Virus record (IMG/VR): IMGVR_UViG_3300007514_000563
Span: 1 to 26,295 of that record
Strand: one strand, 5' to 3'
Length of the DNA: 26,295 nucleotides
Origin: a virus
Below the pieces are notes generated by a model. It saw only the letters and a list, made by a program, of their open reading frames with translations. It made no database searches and was not told the DNA's origin. The translations under genes and the position numbers were made by a program. Of this stretch, positions 1 to 7,659 are shown piece after piece (the first letter of the stretch is position 1; each line of letters opens with the position of its first letter).

Positions 1-2
1 TA

Positions 3-377
3 TTTGTTATTTGTGTAATGCTGCTTGGTCTTGCATTTATGTTTTGGGAACGTGGTGGTAAGATTCAAGAGATAGTATTAACAAAAACAAATACAAGATA
101 TGTTCGATCAGCAACATTGATTGATCTTGTTTATTGTTTTGTTTTATTCTTTTTCAAAGAACTTAATGATATTCCAATGTCAACAACATTCGTTTTTATG
201 GGAATGTTAGCTGGTAGAGAATTGGGGATTTGGGTTCAAATGGGATATGGAAATCTTACTTATGGTAAAGAACATAAGAAAGCAATTTTTCCAATGTTAT
301 ATACGGATTTTCTCCGGTTGATGTTGGGATTGGCTATTTCGGTATCATTGGCCTATGGTGTATATTACTTAAAATAA
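3..377 (+). CDS. Membrane protein of unknown function, probably 5'-truncated by the window edge
   Basis: An ATG lies at 18, but the frame is open back to base 3 and the codons before it encode more hydrophobic residues (FVICV before MLLGLAFMFW). The gene therefore probably starts outside the window and the first visible stretch is part of a membrane helix. Further hydrophobic segments lie at about residues 35-46, 57-68 and 100-117 counted from the ATG, the last close to the C terminus, so this is likely a small protein with three or four membrane passes. I do not recognise the family and see no catalytic motif. It is followed by T-rich, gene-free DNA and the hsp20 promoter. The coding call is fairly safe; the function is unknown. 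Confidence 0.65.
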   Translation, partial: FVICVMLLGLAFMFWERGGKIQEIVLTKTNTRYVRSATLIDLVYCFVLFFFKELNDIPMSTTFVFMGMLAGRELGIWVQMGYGNLTYGKEHKKAIFPMLYTDFLRLMLGLAISVSLAYGVYYLK

Positions 378-417
378 ACGAGTTATAACTTTTTTTAACT
401 TTTTTTTTATTAAGACC

Positions 418-446
418 TTGACATATATGATTTGCGATCTTATTAT
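418..446 (+). promoter_or_regulatory. Sigma-70 type promoter of hsp20
   Basis: TTGACA at 418-423, a 17-base spacer, then TATTAT at 441-446. The -35 box is a perfect consensus and the spacing is ideal. It precedes hsp20 by about 50 bases. This looks like an early promoter read by unmodified host RNA polymerase. Confidence 0.7.
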
Positions 447-496
447 ATATATAGAGGCACTTAATATTATTAATTATAAATAAGGAGTACAAAGTT

Positions 497-931
497 ATGA
501 CTAGTTCACTTACAAGAAGGGATCCATTTAGTATGTTTGATGATATTTTTCCAGCTTGGACAAATTGGGATAGGTTTGACAACTATCTAATGAATAATGA
601 TCCTTGGACTACCGGAGTAGCACATAGACCAAAGAACAAATATCGCTGGGATGAAACAGACGAAGCCTATAAGTTAGATATTGTTATGCCGGGTCTAACA
701 AAGAAAGATGTTGATCTTACATTTAAAGAAGGTGTTCTTACTATTAAATGTAAAAAAGATGTATCTGAAACAGACACACAATTTTATGGTGTGAAAACTG
801 AACAATCATTCGCGAATTTTCCAAGTGCAATAAATGCTGATAAAGTATCAGCTGAAATGGAAAATGGCGTATTATCTATAAATTTGCCCAAAAAAGAATC
901 AGATAAAGCAAAATTTATAGATATTAAGTGA
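497..931 (+). CDS. hsp20: Small heat shock protein, Hsp20/alpha-crystallin family
   Basis: The 144-residue protein is the usual size for phage small heat shock proteins, which act as ATP-independent holdases. The alpha-crystallin domain spans about residues 49-132, with the strand GVLTI (79-83) and the family signature NGVLSINLPK (123-132). The C-terminal I-x-I anchor that docks between dimers is present as IDI (141-143). The N terminus (FSMFDDIFPAWTNWDRF) is aromatic, as expected for substrate binding. The start at 497 has a strong ribosome site, TAAGGAG at 481-487. Hsp20 genes are common in T4-like marine phages, where a role in folding or stabilising virion proteins is presumed. Family assignment is secure. 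Confidence 0.95.
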   Translation: MTSSLTRRDPFSMFDDIFPAWTNWDRFDNYLMNNDPWTTGVAHRPKNKYRWDETDEAYKLDIVMPGLTKKDVDLTFKEGVLTIKCKKDVSETDTQFYGVKTEQSFANFPSAINADKVSAEMENGVLSINLPKKESDKAKFIDIK

Positions 932-941
932 TAAACCCTTA

Positions 942-984
942 TAAACAAAGGAGTTATAGGGATTTCTTGTAACTCCTTTGTTTA
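942..984 (+). repeat. Perfect 15-bp stem-loop downstream of hsp20
   Basis: TAAACAAAGGAGTTA (942-956) is followed after a 13-base loop by its exact reverse complement (970-984). No U-tract follows, so it is not a classic intrinsic terminator. It may protect the 3' end of hsp20 mRNA or pause RNA polymerase. The core AAGGAGTTA is shared with the nearby inverted repeat at 1011-1061 and with the ribosome site at 4897-4905. Confidence 0.75.
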
Positions 985-1010
985 CAGTCATTTACAGTTC
1001 TCTCCAAAAA

Positions 1011-1061
1011 AAGTTTATAACTCCTTTAAAATCAACCACTTAGATGCGCCGGGAGATCCAC
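1011..1061 (-). repeat. Left arm of a 51-bp imperfect inverted repeat flanking the VWA/AAA+ cassette
   Basis: This segment matches the reverse complement of 4862-4912 at 40 of 51 positions without gaps, including the exact GC-rich 12-mer GCCGGGAGATCC (1048-1059) and TATAACTCCTT (1016-1026). Read on the minus strand it resembles the ribosome site and leader of the gene at 4910, but the ATG has become CTT. It lies immediately upstream of the promoter at 1069-1096. Confidence 0.8.
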
Positions 1062-1068
1062 TTTTTCC

Positions 1069-1096
1069 TTGTATTAAATCCTAATTGCTGTATAAT
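1069..1096 (+). promoter_or_regulatory. Promoter of the VWA-protein gene
   Basis: TTGTAT at 1069-1074, a 16-base spacer, TATAAT at 1091-1096. The preceding bases CTTTTTCCTTG recur in almost the same form before the promoters at 3496 and 9649, suggesting a phage-specific promoter class. Confidence 0.65.
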
Positions 1097-1124
1097 AATA
1101 GGTAATAATTGAGGAGTATAATAT

Positions 1125-3479
1125 ATGATGAAAATTGAAAGTAAAGAAAAACTAGCAAAGTTGCTGGCGACCGAGGATCTTGATATTCAGCATCAGCAGG
1201 TTGATACTGCTTATTTTGATATTGTAAATCGGTCTTTAATCCTTCCTATCTGGAAAGATATGCCAAATTATCTTTATGACCTTTTAGTTGGCCATGAAGT
1301 TGGGCATGCTCTTTTCACACCAACCAACATTGAGCGAGTTAAAAAAGCTTATAAAAAATCTTCTAAACATTGCGTTAATATAATAGAAGATGCTCGGATT
1401 GAGAAATTAATTAAAAATCGTTATCCGGGTCTGCGCAAGCAATTCTTTGCGGGTTATAAACATTTAACTCAAAAAGATTTCTTTGGAACTTCTAAAAAAC
1501 CAATTAAAGATATGAACATTCTTGACCGATTAAATCTTTATTTTAAAATAAAGAGTTTTGTTAATGTTCCCTTTAATGATGTGGAGATGGATTTTGTTAA
1601 TCGAATTGAAAAACTAAGAAATTTTAAAGAAGTTGAAGAAATTGCAGAAGAAATTTATGCTTATGCAAAAGAGAATAAAACAGAGGATGATGTTTTAGGA
1701 GAATCTGAATGGGGAGAAAATACTACTCCATCACCTTCGGATGAAGAAATAGACGGAGATGATTTTAATTCTGATGATGAACCTGAAGAATTTGATTCTG
1801 ATGAAGAAAATGAAGCAAGTGATTCAGCAGAAACTGATGAAGATGGAAAAACTGCTTCAACAAATGAAAAAGATAAAGGTGAATCTGGAGATGAAGAAAT
1901 TGATGCTGAGGATGATTCTTTTGAAAAGTATGATAATGATGAGGATATTTTAGATAAAGCTTCTCGGGTTGATCCTGAAGATGTTCCTGAAAAATTAAGA
2001 GATGAAGTTCAGTCAACTACTTATGAACATTTTCAACAGCGTTTGGATTCTTTAATTAAAAAAGATAGAAAAAACATTTATTTAACGGTTCCTGATTCTA
2101 TAAATTGGGATGTTGGAGTACATGATTATAAAAGAGTACATAAAAATATTGATGATTTTTATGCAAATCCAAATAAGGATATTGGTTATATGCATATGGA
2201 AGCATCACAGTTTGCTCGTTTGAAGGATTCAATTTATGAAGGTGCTAAATTTACATTAAATAAATGGAAAAAGGAATCTCTTAAAACTGTTAATCATATA
2301 GCTATGGAGTTTGAAAGAAAGAAAGCTGCTACAGTATATAAGAAAAGATCAATGTCCAAAACTGGTGTTTTAGATACAAACAAATTATTTTCTGCCAAAT
2401 ATAATGATGATGTTTTTAAAAAGAATATGAGATTGCCCGAAGGCAAGAGTCATGGTTTGGTAATGATTATTGATTGGTCTGGATCAATGTCAGCTAATAT
2501 TTTTGGTTGTATTAAACAAGTTATGGAGCTTACTTTCTTTTGTAAAAAAGTAAATATTCCATTTGAAGTTTATAGTTTTACAGAAATGGATCCAAGTGAT
2601 ACAGATAAACGCTATACATTTAATTATAAGCATGGCGATATGGTTACGGATCCAAGAGTGTGTTTGAGAAATTATATTTCTAGTCGTATGAATTTAGCGG
2701 AGTATAATAAAGCTTTGATTAATCTTTGTATTATTGCTAATCGTAATAAACCTTATGCAATGCAAGGTTATCCACATGCTGGTTATCCTATTCCAAAAGA
2801 AGATGAGCTTAGATGCACTCCTTTGAATGGTGCGATTCTTTTATCTGAGCATGTTATTCGGGAATTTAAGAAAAAGAATAATCTTGAGTGTGTTCATTCG
2901 GTTTGGCTAACTGATGGAGAAGCGAGTGGACAACTTTCTCAATATGATACTATTAATAATCCCGCAAATAGATTTACTCGCGAGAATTTTTATAAAGAGA
3001 AAACTAATATCTATATAAAAGATACGAAAAAGAAAAAGAATCATTTAGTCTTTCAAGGAGGAATGCATGGCAGAGGTAGAGCTACAACCCCAGCAATGTT
3101 TGATATTGTAAAAGATAGATTAGGAATTAATATTGTAGGGTTTTTTATTCTTAGTAGTTTTTCCAGTAATTCTCTTTGGAGATATGTTCCAGAGTATTCT
3201 TGTCCTGATTATAATGAAAAACGTGCATATTATGATAAGTGGATTAAGCAAGCTAGAAAAGATGGTTGGTTTGTTAATACACAAGGTGGTTATGATGAAT
3301 ATTATGTTATTAGAGGAGACAATATTGGTAAAGAACTTTCTGATAATTTAGATATAAACCCGTATATGACTCAACGTAAAATTGTAAGTACTTTTATGAA
3401 GAAAAATAATGCTTTTAAGGTAAATCGTATTATCTTGAGTCGATTTATTGATTTAATTACTGAAAATACAGAGGTTTAG
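1125..3479 (+). CDS. CobT-like protein with an HExxH metalloprotease-like motif and a C-terminal VWA domain
   Basis: This 784-residue protein has three parts. The N-terminal part (about 1-185) carries HEVGH at 57-61, followed by NIIEDARIE (85-93), which could supply the third zinc ligand, so a gluzincin-like metal site is plausible. Residues about 186-280 are very acidic and low in complexity, as in CobT proteins. The C-terminal part is a von Willebrand A domain with all MIDAS elements visible: DWSGS at 450-454, T565 in CTPLNGA and D597 in LTDGEASG. VWA proteins of this kind work with MoxR-family AAA+ ATPases, and one is encoded directly downstream. A role in cobalt chelation is unlikely because no CobN is present here. 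The start could be 1125 or 1128 (two ATGs); GAGGAG at 1111-1116 fits both. The domains are clear; the biological role is unknown. Confidence 0.85.
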   Translation: MMKIESKEKLAKLLATEDLDIQHQQVDTAYFDIVNRSLILPIWKDMPNYLYDLLVGHEVGHALFTPTNIERVKKAYKKSSKHCVNIIEDARIEKLIKNRYPGLRKQFFAGYKHLTQKDFFGTSKKPIKDMNILDRLNLYFKIKSFVNVPFNDVEMDFVNRIEKLRNFKEVEEIAEEIYAYAKENKTEDDVLGESEWGENTTPSPSDEEIDGDDFNSDDEPEEFDSDEENEASDSAETDEDGKTASTNEKDKGESGDEEIDAEDDSFEKYDNDEDILDKASRVDPEDVPEKLRDEVQSTTYEHFQQRLDSLIKKDRKNIYLTVPDSINWDVGVHDYKRVHKNIDDFYANPNKDIGYMHMEASQFARLKDSIYEGAKFTLNKWKKESLKTVNHIAMEFERKKAATVYKKRSMSKTGVLDTNKLFSAKYNDDVFKKNMRLPEGKSHGLVMIIDWSGSMSANIFGCIKQVMELTFFCKKVNIPFEVYSFTEMDPSDTDKRYTFNYKHGDMVTDPRVCLRNYISSRMNLAEYNKALINLCIIANRNKPYAMQGYPHAGYPIPKEDELRCTPLNGAILLSEHVIREFKKKNNLECVHSVWLTDGEASGQLSQYDTINNPANRFTRENFYKEKTNIYIKDTKKKKNHLVFQGGMHGRGRATTPAMFDIVKDRLGINIVGFFILSSFSSNSLWRYVPEYSCPDYNEKRAYYDKWIKQARKDGWFVNTQGGYDEYYVIRGDNIGKELSDNLDINPYMTQRKIVSTFMKKNNAFKVNRIILSRFIDLITENTEV

Positions 3480-3495
3480 GAGATTAACCTTTTCC

Positions 3496-3524
3496 TTGTA
3501 TTTGCGGTAATAATTTGTTATAAT
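3496..3524 (+). promoter_or_regulatory. Promoter of the CobS-like ATPase gene
   Basis: TTGTAT at 3496-3501, a 17-base spacer, TATAAT at 3519-3524 with an extended -10 (TGT before TATAAT). It begins with CTTTTCCTTGTATTT, nearly the same as at 1069. The ATPase therefore seems to have its own promoter although it directly follows its partner gene. Confidence 0.65.
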
Positions 3525-3558
3525 AGTAGTATAAAAATTAAGTGAGGAGTTTTAAATT

Positions 3559-4857
3559 ATGAGTAAACTTGATATGGATACAACCCCAACCCGGCGACAA
3601 TTTAAGGATGAAATTGAAAAACTTTATGGTGATGATGAATTTACCATGCAACAGGCTAAAGATGCTTTAGCGTCTGCTGGGCTTCCTAAGTCTAAATGGT
3701 CTGCAATTTATCAGCATGTACTTATGAAACATTGTGGAACTGGAAAGCGTGGAGTATTTTCCTTTGCGAATGCTTTTTCTAAGAATACTGAAAAGACTGT
3801 TACAACTAAAAAGAAAATTCTTGAGAAAGATATGGCAGTAGTTAATGAAAAAGAGACAGCAGAATATTGGGATAAAAAAGCAGAAGTAGCAAAGTCAAAA
3901 TATTCACAAAAAGCTGTTATTTCAAAACCTAAAGTTGTACAATCTAATACTATTAGTTTAGTACCAATAAAAGATCCTCAGTATGTTGCGTGGGGTCATT
4001 TTAGAGATATTAAAACTATTATTAGTCGTAAAATTTTCTATCCTATTTTTGTTACTGGACTTTCTGGAAATGGCAAAACTTCTATGATACATGAAGTTTG
4101 TGCTAAGCTGAAACGTGATCTGATTCGTGTAAACATTACAGTTGAAACTGATGAGGATGATTTACTTGGTGGTTTCCGTTTAGTTGATGGTGAAACTGTA
4201 TGGCAAGACGGACCTATCATTAATGCAATGCGTCGTGGTTCTGTTGCGTTGATTGATGAAATTGATTTGGCTTCTCATAAAATCATGTGTCTGCAACCAG
4301 TACTAGAAGGTAAACCTATTTATCTTAAAAAGATTAATGAAGTGGTTTATCCAGAACCTGGATTTAATGTAGTAGCAACTGCTAATACAAAAGGTAAAGG
4401 TTCTGATGATGGTCGTTTCATTGGTACTAATATTTTGAATGAAGCATTCTTGGATAGATTTTCAGCAACATTTTATCAAGAGTATCCTAGTCAATCACAT
4501 GAACAAAAAATTCTCAATAAACAATTTGAGAAATATGAAGTTGAAGCTGGTGATTTTGTTGAGAAGCTTGTTAAGTGGGCTGATGTTATTCGTAAATCTT
4601 TTAAAGAAGGTGCTGTTGATGAAATCATTACTACTCGCAGACTGATTGATATTTCTAAGTCTTTCTTTATCTTTAATGATAAAATGAAAGCTGTTACAAT
4701 GTGTCTTGAGCGTTTTGATGATGAAACTCGCGAATCTTTTTGTGATCTATACACCAAGATTGATGCTGGTGTATCTTTAGAGGAGGAGGTTGAGGTTGAG
4801 GTTGATGATACTGAAAACGCGAAACCTGTTGACAATAAAGATGATGTTCCTTTCTAG
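3559..4857 (+). CDS. cobS: AAA+ ATPase of the MoxR/CobS type
   Basis: The 432-residue protein has a helical N-terminal extension (about 1-75), a linker, and one AAA+ module. Walker A is GLSGNGKT (167-174), Walker B is LIDEID (231-236), sensor 1 is in ATANT, and LDRF provides an arginine-finger-type site. The acidic C-terminal tail (EEEVEVEVDDTE) resembles the acidic middle of the partner VWA protein. T4-like cyanophage genomes often carry such a gene under the name cobS. The true job in phage is not established. The pairing with a VWA protein fits the general MoxR-VWA theme, in which the ATPase ring remodels or activates a target held by the VWA partner. GAGGAG at 3543-3548 sets the start. 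The symbol follows phage convention and does not imply cobalamin synthesis. Confidence 0.85.
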   Translation: MSKLDMDTTPTRRQFKDEIEKLYGDDEFTMQQAKDALASAGLPKSKWSAIYQHVLMKHCGTGKRGVFSFANAFSKNTEKTVTTKKKILEKDMAVVNEKETAEYWDKKAEVAKSKYSQKAVISKPKVVQSNTISLVPIKDPQYVAWGHFRDIKTIISRKIFYPIFVTGLSGNGKTSMIHEVCAKLKRDLIRVNITVETDEDDLLGGFRLVDGETVWQDGPIINAMRRGSVALIDEIDLASHKIMCLQPVLEGKPIYLKKINEVVYPEPGFNVVATANTKGKGSDDGRFIGTNILNEAFLDRFSATFYQEYPSQSHEQKILNKQFEKYEVEAGDFVEKLVKWADVIRKSFKEGAVDEIITTRRLIDISKSFFIFNDKMKAVTMCLERFDDETRESFCDLYTKIDAGVSLEEEVEVEVDDTENAKPVDNKDDVPF

Positions 4858-4861
4858 TGTC

Positions 4862-4912
4862 GCGGATCTCCCGGCATGTCTAAACTATTGATTTTTAAGG
4901 AGTTATAAAATG
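4862..4912 (+). repeat. Right arm of the 51-bp inverted repeat; leader and start codon of the following gene
   Basis: The reverse complement matches 1011-1061 at 40 of 51 positions. This arm contains GGATCTCCCGGC (4864-4875), the ribosome site TAAGGAG (4896-4902) and the ATG (4910-4912) of the secreted-protein gene, so it is probably the functional, ancestral copy. Confidence 0.8.
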
Positions 4913-5728
4913 ACTTTATTTACTTATATTATGTTAGTTTTTATGACCTTATATGTAGGTCCTGCTTATGGGGAGATTGGAATTGGCCAATCTCCTTCTT
5001 CTAATATTGAAACCCAAGAGAATTATTCATTTAATAATCAGGAAGTTGGTGAAACAGAATCTGGAAAGATTAAGATTTTTGTTGATAAAGAGCATACAAT
5101 GACCGCTGTTGTTGATAAACAAGATTGTTCTATCATGCGTCAAAAGAATAGTCAAGTTGCTTTTGGTTGGAAGTTTGGTGGTTTGATGTGGGGATTCGGA
5201 CCTGAGATTAGTGTAGGTCGTTCTTCAGGTATTGCATGGAAACGTGATGTACAAAAAATGGTTGCTGAATATCAAGAATTGTGTTCACGTTTTAATACCG
5301 GTCGTTTGTCTCAAGAAGAATACAATAAAGAAAAAGGCGAACTTGTTGATCGTGGTTATCAATATGCTGAAAAACTAAGAAAACAATTTCAAGAAAAGAA
5401 AAATTCTTTATTTAGAGAAATGGATCAAGGAAATTTTATTTCTTTAGAGAATAGTCGTTTTGAAAGTGGTTGTTGTTTTAGTCGAAGTCAATTTTTACCT
5501 GTATCTGAAACAGTTTTTAAAGATCAGATGCAACATGCTGCACTTCCTACGGGAGTTGATTTTATTGGAAATCATCCAACTTATGAAATGAATTTGGATC
5601 AGGTAAACCAAAGATTAGATGCTATGGTTCATATTAATAATATGAGGCGTGCATGTGGAGATCCTTGTTTGAGGCAAAGGTCTGGTATAAATTGGAACAT
5701 GAATATTTTGATGCAAAGGAGGTGGTAA
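4910..5728 (+). CDS. Secreted or periplasmic protein of unknown function
   Basis: The 272-residue protein starts with a signal-peptide-like segment: a hydrophobic stretch at about 4-17 and a signal peptidase I-type site AYG|E after residue 21. The n-region lacks a positive charge, which weakens the prediction slightly. The mature part has a Gly/Trp/Phe-rich segment (FGWKFGGLMWGFGPE), then a charged helical region (about 112-175, coiled-coil-like, with SRFNTGRLSQEEYNKEK), and several cysteines including a CC pair and CGDPC near the end that could form disulphides outside the cytoplasm. I do not recognise a named family. It is first of a run of close genes leading to gp45. A role at the host envelope, such as superinfection exclusion or lysis timing, is possible but only a guess. 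Confidence 0.75.
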   Translation: MTLFTYIMLVFMTLYVGPAYGEIGIGQSPSSNIETQENYSFNNQEVGETESGKIKIFVDKEHTMTAVVDKQDCSIMRQKNSQVAFGWKFGGLMWGFGPEISVGRSSGIAWKRDVQKMVAEYQELCSRFNTGRLSQEEYNKEKGELVDRGYQYAEKLRKQFQEKKNSLFREMDQGNFISLENSRFESGCCFSRSQFLPVSETVFKDQMQHAALPTGVDFIGNHPTYEMNLDQVNQRLDAMVHINNMRRACGDPCLRQRSGINWNMNILMQRRW

Positions 5729-5730
5729 TT

Positions 5731-6183
5731 ATGCCAAGAGAACTTTTAAAGTTTAGAGATGGTGATGTTGGTATGAAAATTCGTAAAGATGGAGCTTTAG
5801 AATTAGCAGGAGTAGGTGGTGATGAAGGAATGATTAGAAAAGATGGGATGGTCAATCCTGCAATGTTGTTTGCTGCTGCTTGGGCAAGGCGAGATCAAAA
5901 AGTTTTTGAATTATTAATTGAAAATTTTAAGTCGGCAATACTAGAAGGATATTTTGGTGAACCAGCAAAAGCTGATTATCAAAAAGCTTTAGAACTTAAA
6001 GAAAAGGCAGATAAAGAATCTCCACAAGATTCAAACACTCCTTTACCAACTTCTATGAAAGAAATTCCCATCCCACCTGAGAAAGAAATTCCTGCCACAA
6101 CTGATACTGCTTCTGGAGCAGTTACTTTTGAACAACCTAAACCATTAACAAGCGAAGAAGCTGTAACAAGGAGAGATTCGTAA
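5731..6183 (+). CDS. Small phage protein of unknown function, similar to the protein at 15182-15826
   Basis: I start this gene at the ATG at 5731 because AAGGAGG at 5716-5722 sits at a suitable distance; a longer reading from 5653 would overlap the previous gene by 76 bases. The 150-residue product has a folded N-terminal half and a disordered, Pro/Thr/Glu-rich C-terminal tail. The N-terminal half has the pattern MKIRKDGALEL, then a helical segment LFAAAWARRD...FELLIENF. The protein at 15182 has the matching pattern LIVRTDGSVEL and VLAFAASLEN...LYANLFQNL, so the two look like distant paralogues. One sits directly before the sliding clamp and the other directly before clamp loader gp62. The stop overlaps the start of gp45 by one base (TAATG). 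Function unknown. Confidence 0.75.
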   Translation: MPRELLKFRDGDVGMKIRKDGALELAGVGGDEGMIRKDGMVNPAMLFAAAWARRDQKVFELLIENFKSAILEGYFGEPAKADYQKALELKEKADKESPQDSNTPLPTSMKEIPIPPEKEIPATTDTASGAVTFEQPKPLTSEEAVTRRDS

Positions 6184-6863
6184 TGAAAATAAGTAACAAG
6201 ACACTTGATGTCTTAAAGAATTTTTCTGAGATTAATCAGTCTATTTTGATTACTCAAGGAAATAAAATTAAAACTGTTTCAGCATTGAAAAATATATTAG
6301 CACATGCTGAAGTAGAGGAAACATTTCCAAAAGACTTTGCTATTTATCAATTAAGTGAGTTTATTGGTGTATTGACTACTATGAACAATCCCGATTTAAC
6401 TTTTAATGATAAGTATGTAAAAATTTCTTCATCCTCGGATAATAATGAATCTTTGAAATATTTTTATGCGGATCCTTCTGTTGTTGTAACTCCTGATAAA
6501 GATATTGAAATGCCTTCCGTGGATATTGATTTTAAATTAGCTAAATCTCAATATGATAAAGTAATGAAGATGGCTAATATTTTACAATTAAATGATGTTA
6601 TGGTTAAAGGCTGTTCTAAATCTAATAAGATGTATTTAACTGTTACAAATAAACAGAATGATACTTCTAATGATTATTCTGTTGAATTGGCTGAAGGTGT
6701 AGGTGAACCATTTAAGATGTATTTTAAATCAGAAAATTTAAAAATTGTTGGTGGAGATTATATAGTATCTATTTCTGAAAAGGGTATTTCACATTTTAAA
6801 AATACTAATAATAGTTTAGAATATTGGATTGCTTTAGAACCTGATTCAACATATGGGTCTTAA
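6183..6863 (+). CDS. 45: DNA polymerase sliding clamp, gp45 family
   Basis: At 226 residues it is almost the length of T4 gp45 (228). The match is visible along the whole chain: the N terminus LDVLKNFSEINQSILI corresponds to the T4 start, AIYQLSEFIGVLTTM to AIYDLNGFLGILSLV, ADPSVVVTPDK to ADPSTVVAPNK, and the end WIALEPDSTYGS to VVALEADSTHDF. gp45 forms a trimeric ring that tethers gp43 to DNA and also activates late transcription with gp33 and gp55. It is translationally coupled to the small gene upstream. In T4 it is followed directly by gene 44; here 1.8 kb of accessory DNA separates them. Confidence 0.95.
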   Translation: MKISNKTLDVLKNFSEINQSILITQGNKIKTVSALKNILAHAEVEETFPKDFAIYQLSEFIGVLTTMNNPDLTFNDKYVKISSSSDNNESLKYFYADPSVVVTPDKDIEMPSVDIDFKLAKSQYDKVMKMANILQLNDVMVKGCSKSNKMYLTVTNKQNDTSNDYSVELAEGVGEPFKMYFKSENLKIVGGDYIVSISEKGISHFKNTNNSLEYWIALEPDSTYGS

Positions 6864-6865
6864 AA

Positions 6866-7657
6866 ATGAATAGTGAGGTAATTTCAAAACCAATTATATC
6901 ATGGTTTCTTTTTTTACACCTTGGAGCTTTATTGGCTTTTATACCAGAGATATTTTGTTGGAGTGCTGTAGCACTAATGATATTTATGTATTGGCTGACT
7001 GCTTCTATTGGTATCTGTTTGGGTTATCATAGATATTTGACTCATAAAAGTTTGATATTACCAAAATGGTTAGATTATTTTGTTGTGTTTTGTGGAACCC
7101 TTGCTTGTCAAAACGGTCCTATCAAATGGGTAGGGTATCATAGACAACATCATAAATTTTCGGATACAGAAAAAGATCCACACAATGCTAATCGTGGATT
7201 TTGGTGGTCTCATATAGGATGGATGTTATATACACAAGATAGTGATAACGATAATATCATAAAACAACATACAAAAGATATTAACAAAGATAAATTTTAT
7301 CAATTCTTAGATAAGTATTACATTCATATTCAAGTAGCTCTTGGTATTTTATTTTATTTACTAGGTGGTATCTCTTGGGTTGTCTGGGGAATCTTTGTAA
7401 GATTAGTTTTTGTGTATCATGTAACATGGTTAGTCAATAGTGCTTGTCATATGTGGGGATATAAAAACTATGATATTAAAAATGATTTATCCACTAATTG
7501 TTGGTGGGCTGCAATATTAAGTTTTGGAGAAGGATGGCATAACAATCATCATAAACATCCGAAGAAATCAAAGCATGGTTTAAAATGGTTTGAATTTGAT
7601 CTAACATGGGTATCTATATGGTTACTTTATAAATTAGGACTAGTAAAGGAGAGATAA
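6866..7657 (+). CDS. Membrane fatty acid desaturase (acyl-CoA delta-9 type)
   Basis: The 263-residue protein has the three histidine boxes of membrane di-iron desaturases: HRYLTH (55-60), HRQHH (92-96) and HNNHH (225-229). The surrounding residues (GYHRYLTHKS, GEGWHNNHHKHP) match the stearoyl-CoA/acyl-lipid delta-9 branch. Hydrophobic segments before box 1, between boxes 1 and 2, and before box 3 fit the four-helix layout. It would introduce a double bond into acyl chains of host lipids and needs an electron donor from the host. It starts two bases after gp45 with only a weak ribosome site, so it may depend on coupling. Desaturase genes are known from marine T4-like phages, where membrane fluidity during infection is the usual explanation. 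Confidence 0.93.
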   Translation: MNSEVISKPIISWFLFLHLGALLAFIPEIFCWSAVALMIFMYWLTASIGICLGYHRYLTHKSLILPKWLDYFVVFCGTLACQNGPIKWVGYHRQHHKFSDTEKDPHNANRGFWWSHIGWMLYTQDSDNDNIIKQHTKDINKDKFYQFLDKYYIHIQVALGILFYLLGGISWVVWGIFVRLVFVYHVTWLVNSACHMWGYKNYDIKNDLSTNCWWAAILSFGEGWHNNHHKHPKKSKHGLKWFEFDLTWVSIWLLYKLGLVKER

Positions 7658-7659
7658 TA

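Noticed and set aside
475-482. TATAAATA before hsp20 as a T4-type late promoter
   Set aside because: A start about seven bases downstream would fall after the Shine-Dalgarno sequence at 481-487, so the transcript would lose it. The sigma-70 promoter at 418-446 explains expression better.
942-984. Intrinsic terminator for hsp20
   Set aside because: The stem is perfect but no run of T follows and the stem is AT-rich; recorded only as a stem-loop.
1765-2016. Minus-strand and alternative plus-strand ORFs inside the acidic region of the VWA protein
   Set aside because: They arise from the repetitive GAT/GAA codons of the acidic tract, with low-complexity products rich in His/Leu or Met/Lys/Leu and no ribosome sites.
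4491-4835. Minus-strand ORF of 114 codons opposite the CobS-like gene
   Set aside because: Lies fully inside a gene with clear AAA+ motifs, has no ribosome site, and its product is Ser-rich as expected from an antisense shadow.
3559-4857. Cobaltochelatase function (cobalamin synthesis)
   Set aside because: The catalytic subunit CobN is absent here and the ATPase/VWA pair is a general MoxR-type arrangement; the symbol is kept only by phage convention.
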